From JBCDJG01 sp038748065 (GTDB taxonomy: Bacteria > Pseudomonadota > Gammaproteobacteria > Pseudomonadales > Halieaceae), in assembly GCA_038748065.1 (NCBI GenBank), contig JBCDJG010000050.1, positions 1 through 36,519 of the forward strand: a stretch of 36,519 bases of DNA, read 5' to 3'. The position numbers and the translations under genes are program-made. Below, piece after piece: positions 32,676-36,519 of the stretch; the first letter of the stretch is position 1, and every line of letters begins with the position of its first letter. The notes beneath the pieces are model-generated. The model saw only the letters and a program-made list of their open reading frames with translations, searched no databases and was not told where the DNA came from.

Positions 32676-32946
32676 CCCACTTGCAAGTAAGTGCTTACTA
32701 CGCGTTTGATCCCCAAGTTCCCAAACAGCACCCGATTTGCTTCTTTCGGTAACAAATCAATGTGAATATTTCATGAATTGGCGTTGCCCGGTAGCAGGTC
32801 TTGGGGCATACTTCGATTCCCGCGAAGGTCTTTGGGCCGCGCGTTCCTGAGCGGCCCCGGAGCGACAGCGATAATATCCGGGCATTCTAGAATTAGATAA
32901 GCCGCCGGTTCAGTCTCACCATTCCACCGCACGGGAACAGGTAGAT
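32676..32946 (+). other. panB-panC intergenic region with short palindromes
   Basis: Just after panB are two overlapping dyads, ACTTGCAAGT (32679-32688) and AGTAAG-TG-CTTACT (32686-32699), which could be an operator or a weak 3' end without T-run. Further on, GGTAACAAATCAA (32750-32762) resembles the GGTAACAAACCAA near the cbrB end (28919-28931). No open frame on either strand is convincing. A panC promoter presumably lies here but I cannot define it. Confidence 0.4.
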
Positions 32947-33831
32947 ATGCGAACTTACAACAGCAACTGCTCACTTCAGGCGGCCCTGCGCAAGTCACGG
33001 CAGGCCGGTCAAACCATCGCCTTTGTCCCGACCATGGGCAACCTGCATGAGGGGCATCTCGATCTGGTGCGCCGCGCTCGTGCCATGGCCGACGTGGTGG
33101 TCGTCAGCATCTTCGTCAATCCTCTGCAGTTTGGCCCTAACGAGGACCTAGACAACTACCCGCGAACGCTCACGGCAGACAAAGAAAAGCTCTTTGCCGA
33201 GGGCGCCCAAATCCTGTACACGCCCGACGCCAGCGAGATCTATCCCGAGGGCCTGCACAGCCAGACTCGCGTCAGCGTGCCCGATCTGGGCGACACCCTG
33301 TGCGGCAGCAGCCGTCCCGGCCACTTTGATGGCGTGACCACGGTGGTCAGCAAGCTCTTCAATATCGTTCAACCGGATTTTGCCATCTTTGGTGAAAAGG
33401 ACTTTCAGCAGCTCTCCATCGTGCGCAAGATGGTCGCCGACCTGTGCATGCCGATCGAGATTGTTGGCGTGCGCACCGCGCGCGACGCTGACGGCCTGGC
33501 GCTAAGCTCACGCAACGGCTACCTCAACACCGATCAGCGCGCGCTTGCGCCCCTGATACACGAGACGCTGATGAGCTGCCGCGAGGCCATCGCCGGTGGC
33601 TTCGATAACTTCCTGCAGCTGGAGTCCCATGCTCGGATGAAACTGCTGCAGGCCGGTTTTGAGCCCGACTATTTCGCCATTCGCGATGCGCGCACCCTGC
33701 TTGCGGTAAATGACGACACCGAAGAGGTCGCAATCCTTGCCGCAGCGCGGCTCGGCTCCACGCGCCTCATCGACAACGTGCGCCTGGCACTCAACCCCGC
33801 CTCAGACTGGCGCATGCTGGCTGGCGGCTGA
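32947..33831 (+). CDS. panC: Pantothenate synthetase
   Basis: PanC condenses pantoate with beta-alanine using ATP, via a pantoyl-adenylate. The 294-residue protein has the HxGH adenylation motif in FVPTMGNLHEGHLDLVRRA, SIFVNPLQFGPNEDL, PGHFDGVTTVVSKLFNI, FGEKDFQQL, and RDADGLALSSRNGYL with the KMSKS-like loop. ATG 32947 is preceded by an AGGTAG ribosome site. The separation from panB and the absence of panD mean beta-alanine supply is encoded elsewhere. The acs gene follows 89 bp downstream. Confidence 0.96.
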   Translation: MRTYNSNCSLQAALRKSRQAGQTIAFVPTMGNLHEGHLDLVRRARAMADVVVVSIFVNPLQFGPNEDLDNYPRTLTADKEKLFAEGAQILYTPDASEIYPEGLHSQTRVSVPDLGDTLCGSSRPGHFDGVTTVVSKLFNIVQPDFAIFGEKDFQQLSIVRKMVADLCMPIEIVGVRTARDADGLALSSRNGYLNTDQRALAPLIHETLMSCREAIAGGFDNFLQLESHARMKLLQAGFEPDYFAIRDARTLLAVNDDTEEVAILAAARLGSTRLIDNVRLALNPASDWRMLAGG

Positions 33832-33897
33832 CACAGCGCCATTCGACCTTGGTCGGCTTGCGCTAGCCGACCCTACGACTATTATCCCAAGTTCCAC

Positions 33898-33920
33898 GGG
33901 AACAACACGGATAAACAAGC
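33898..33920 (+). promoter_or_regulatory. Possible Crc/Hfq-type A-rich site at the acs start
   Basis: The 23 bases before the acs ATG contain AACAACAC and ATAAACAAGC, similar to CA motifs that Hfq/Crc uses to block translation in Pseudomonas. A clean Shine-Dalgarno is absent (only CGGA far upstream). The call is a hypothesis based on motif likeness and on the CrcZ-like locus nearby. Confidence 0.35.
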
Positions 33921-35852
33921 ATGTCAGAATTCCCCTTGCGCCCGGTGCCGGCCCATTTTTCCGACGCCCACGTCAATCTTGAGACCTACCAGAGGGACTA
34001 CCAACGATCCATCGAGGATCCGACGAGTTTCTGGGCCGAAAAGGCCGAGGAATTCCTGCACTGGTACCAGCCCTGGGAGCAGGTTGTCGACTACGACTTT
34101 GTCGCCGGCAGAGCTGCCTGGTTCGCAGGCGGCAAGCTCAATGTCAGCTTTAACTGCATCGACCGCCACCTGCCGGCGCGCGCCGACCAGATCGCATTGA
34201 TATGGGAAGGTGATGATCCCGCTGACAGCAAAAACATCACCTACGCCGAGCTGAAGGACGAGGTCAGCAAGCTGGCAAACGCGCTGAAGGCCCGAGGGGT
34301 GGGTAAAGGCGATCGGGTGTGCATCTACATGCCGATGATACCCGAGGCTGCCTACGCCATGCTCGCCTGTACGCGCATCGGCGCTATCCATTCGGTAGTC
34401 TTTGGCGGCTTCTCGCCAGAAGCCCTGAAGGACCGCATCCTCGATTCGGACTGCCAGACGGTCATTACCGCCGACGAAGGGCTACGCGGCGGCAAGAAGG
34501 TGCCCCTGAAAGTGAACGCCGATAAAGCCCTGGCGTCCTGCCCCGAAGTACATACCTGCCTGGTAGTCCAGCGCACCGGTGCGGATATCGCGTGGCAGGA
34601 TGGACGAGATACCTGGTATCACGGGCTGACAGCCGAGGCGAGCAGAGACTGCGAGCCCGAACCGATGGATGCTGAAGATCCACTGTTTATCCTCTACACC
34701 TCAGGCTCCACCGGTAAGCCCAAGGGTGTTCTGCACACAACGGGCGGCTACCTGCTGCAGGCGGCCATGACCTTCAAGCACGTGTTCGACTATCGTGAGG
34801 GCGAGGTCTACTGGTGCACGGCGGACGTCGGCTGGGTAACGGGCCACACCTACATCGTCTATGGCCCACTCGCCAACGGCGCTATCTCGTTAATGTTCGA
34901 AGGCGTGCCGACTTACCCGGATGCAGGGCGCTGCTGGGAAGTCGTTGACAAGCATAAGGTGAGTATCTTCTACACCGCCCCAACCGCCATCCGCGCACTC
35001 CAGGCGGTAGGCGACGAGCCCGTTACCCGCTCATCACGCGACAGCCTGCGACTGCTCGGCACGGTCGGTGAGCCCATCAACCCGGAAGCCTGGGAATGGT
35101 ACTACCAGGTCGTGGGAGACTCGCGCTGCCCGATTGTGGATACCTGGTGGCAGACGGAGACTGGCGCCCACATGATCACGCCACTGCCGGGCGCTATAGA
35201 TCTGAAACCTGGTTCGGCGACCGTCCCCTTCTTTGGCGTCGAATTGGCGCTCTTGAACGAAGACGGCTCCGAGGTCGAGGGCGCCGGCGCCGGCTACCTG
35301 GTGGTCAAATCCTCCTGGCCCAGCCAGATACGCTCGGTCTATGGCGATCATCAGCGCATGGTGGACACCTACTTCAGCAATTATCCGGGCTACTATTTCA
35401 CGGGCGACGGGGCGACCCGCGATGCAGACGGCTACTACTGGATTACCGGCCGCGTTGATGATGTGCTCAATGTCTCAGGCCATCGCATGGGTACGGCAGA
35501 GGTCGAGAGCGCACTGGTACTGCACGACAATATCGCTGAGGCCGCGGTAGTGGGCTTCCCCCACGATATCAAGGGCCAGGGGATTTACTGTTACGTCACT
35601 CCCATGCAGGGTGTGGAACCCTCGGAGGAGCTCAGAGGCGAGCTGGTGCAGCTCTGCGTGAAGGAAATCGGCCCCATCGCCAAACCGGATATCATTCAAT
35701 GGGCGCCAGGCTTGCCCAAGACGCGCTCTGGCAAAATCATGCGGCGTATCCTGCGCAAGATCGCAGAGAACGAGTTGGAGGAACTTGGCGATACCTCGAC
35801 GCTCGCCGACCCATCGGTGGTCGATAACCTGATTGAAAACAGGCCCGCTTAG
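33921..35852 (+). CDS. acs: Acetyl-CoA synthetase (AMP-forming)
   Basis: Acs activates acetate to acetyl-CoA through acetyl-AMP, allowing growth on acetate. The 643-residue ANL-family protein shows FNCIDRHLPARADQIALIWEGD, IYMPMIPEAAYAMLACTRIGA, the ATP loop ILYTSGSTGKPKGVLHT, TWWQTETGAHMITPLPG, YYFTGDGATRDADGYYWITG and the C-terminal TRSGKIMRRILRK with the acetylation-controlled catalytic lysine. Length is normal. It starts at ATG 33921. In Pseudomonas acs genes often lie near the pan cluster and respond to carbon-source control, which fits the CbrAB setting. The gene is followed by a short gap and a TupA-like gene. Confidence 0.97.
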   Translation: MSEFPLRPVPAHFSDAHVNLETYQRDYQRSIEDPTSFWAEKAEEFLHWYQPWEQVVDYDFVAGRAAWFAGGKLNVSFNCIDRHLPARADQIALIWEGDDPADSKNITYAELKDEVSKLANALKARGVGKGDRVCIYMPMIPEAAYAMLACTRIGAIHSVVFGGFSPEALKDRILDSDCQTVITADEGLRGGKKVPLKVNADKALASCPEVHTCLVVQRTGADIAWQDGRDTWYHGLTAEASRDCEPEPMDAEDPLFILYTSGSTGKPKGVLHTTGGYLLQAAMTFKHVFDYREGEVYWCTADVGWVTGHTYIVYGPLANGAISLMFEGVPTYPDAGRCWEVVDKHKVSIFYTAPTAIRALQAVGDEPVTRSSRDSLRLLGTVGEPINPEAWEWYYQVVGDSRCPIVDTWWQTETGAHMITPLPGAIDLKPGSATVPFFGVELALLNEDGSEVEGAGAGYLVVKSSWPSQIRSVYGDHQRMVDTYFSNYPGYYFTGDGATRDADGYYWITGRVDDVLNVSGHRMGTAEVESALVLHDNIAEAAVVGFPHDIKGQGIYCYVTPMQGVEPSEELRGELVQLCVKEIGPIAKPDIIQWAPGLPKTRSGKIMRRILRKIAENELEELGDTSTLADPSVVDNLIENRPA

Positions 35853-35921
35853 CACGGGGCCGGACGGAACAGGCCTTTGCCCTGGCCGATCACATCGGCA
35901 GCATAAGCAAGGAGAGGCGAA

Positions 35922-36519
35922 TTGCCGCCCTTGTACGATGACAACAAGTCCGAGCTGTCATCGGCTCGGGGACTCGCCGTCGCTTTTCGCCGAACGGTGC
36001 TCGCCGATGCCATCAGAATCATCTTTGGCGCGCCGTTCTCCCTCAAGTTCCGCTACCTGTATTGCACCGGAAGATGGCCAAAGGTCTCCAGGCCTGAGCG
36101 CTTCACCGAAAAGATTCTCCATCGGCTGCTGTGTACCAATGATCCGCGCTTCGCTCCTCTGAGCGATAAAGTCACGGTTCGCGACTACGTCAGCAGCCGG
36201 GTTGGCCATGACGTGTTGATCCCACTACTAGGGGTTTTTGAGCAGATCACGCCTGCGGACATCCTGGCGCTGAACGAACGGGTCCTGGTACTGAAAAACA
36301 ACCATGACTGCGGCTCTGCCAGCATAGTTGACACCGACGAGGATGACCTGGACGCCGTCTGCCAACGACTAAACGCCAATACCCATAAGGTCTACGGCCG
36401 CAATTTCAACGAATACTGGTATCAGGACATCGCGCCGAGGATTATGGCCGAGCGCTTTATCGGCGACGAGGACAGGATGCCGCCAGCAGACTATCGCTTC
36501 AACGTCTTCAATCAGGGAG
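35922..36519 (+). CDS. TupA-like ATP-grasp protein, N-terminal part (cut by window edge)
   Basis: The frame starts at TTG 35922 with AAGGAG seven bases upstream and runs off the window after 199 codons. Visible phrases are KFRYLYCTGRWPKVSRPERFTEKI, DPRFAPLSDKVTVRDYVSSRVG, LIPLLGVFEQ, VLVLKNNHDCGSASIVD and IAPRIMAERFIGDED. They match the TupA-like ATPgrasp family, first described in teichuronopeptide synthesis and often found in polysaccharide gene clusters, probably attaching amino acids or glycosyl groups. It may open a capsule, exopolysaccharide or LPS-modification locus to the right of the window. Family membership is from memory and substrate unknown. Confidence 0.82.
   Translation, partial: MPPLYDDNKSELSSARGLAVAFRRTVLADAIRIIFGAPFSLKFRYLYCTGRWPKVSRPERFTEKILHRLLCTNDPRFAPLSDKVTVRDYVSSRVGHDVLIPLLGVFEQITPADILALNERVLVLKNNHDCGSASIVDTDEDDLDAVCQRLNANTHKVYGRNFNEYWYQDIAPRIMAERFIGDEDRMPPADYRFNVFNQG

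Noticed and set aside
32771..32998. 75-codon minus-strand frame ahead of panC
   Set aside because: It overlaps the panC start antisense, has no family match and no clear ribosome site.

Overview
The window looks like the chromosome of a high-GC gammaproteobacterium, most plausibly a marine Cellvibrionales/Halieaceae-type or Pseudomonas-related organism. That placement is inferred from protein style and gene order, not from a marker gene. The strongest clue is the block dksA-gluQ-cbrX-like-cbrA-cbrB-(sRNA)-pcnB-folK-dNK-panB-panC-acs (22690-35852), which closely follows the Pseudomonas CbrAB/CrcZ neighbourhood.

Layout. (1) 1-1845 is a mobile stretch: the edge of an IS3-type insertion sequence, then four promoterless minus-strand gene cassettes, each with an attC site and with no integrase gene in view. 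(2) 2180-5773 holds a DUF2164 gene and a LexA-controlled dnaE2/imuC error-prone polymerase gene without its usual imuA/imuB partners. (3) 5863-13634 is housekeeping and accessory metabolism: a stand-alone molybdopterin oxidoreductase; a minus-strand run from argG through a VOC protein, a 57-residue membrane protein and a LEA-type lipoprotein to a 2OG-Fe(II) oxygenase; the divergent pyrC-rnt pair; and a Lon-substrate-binding-domain protein. (4) 13035-17606 (minus) is mpl, an RND/MMPL exporter and the Lon-domain gene, tightly packed. (5) 17783-19772 pairs a pyrophosphate-type phosphofructokinase with a soluble pyrophosphatase. (6) 19852-22424 (minus) is an aminotransferase, sfsA and an M15 peptidase. 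(7) 22690-35852 is the CbrAB block. (8) 35922 to the end is the start of a TupA-like ATP-grasp gene.

The most interesting region is the 522-bp gap between cbrB and pcnB (28874-29395). In Pseudomonas this position holds the sigma-54-dependent sRNA CrcZ, which uses A-rich CA motifs to titrate Hfq/Crc. Here the sequence shows a textbook -24/-12 promoter (GG-N10-GC at 29002-29015), GTTAC/GTAAC half-sites 80-120 bp upstream, and two tandem units with a period of about 198 bp. Each unit has two A-rich motifs (AAAAATAACA and AATAACAATAAC), a shared 15-nt block and a strong GGGGAA...TTCCCC hairpin. The second unit has a -24-like GG at the equivalent position but GA in place of the -12 GC. I interpret this as a duplicated, compact CrcZ-like decoy RNA locus; expression and function are inference.

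How the parts work together: CbrA (transporter-like sensor kinase) and CbrB (sigma-54 activator) would switch on the decoy RNA and so relieve catabolite repression. A possible Crc/Hfq-type A-rich tract lies directly upstream of acs at the end of the same block. DksA, PcnB, pantothenate synthesis (panB, panC) and Acs complete a growth and carbon-management neighbourhood.
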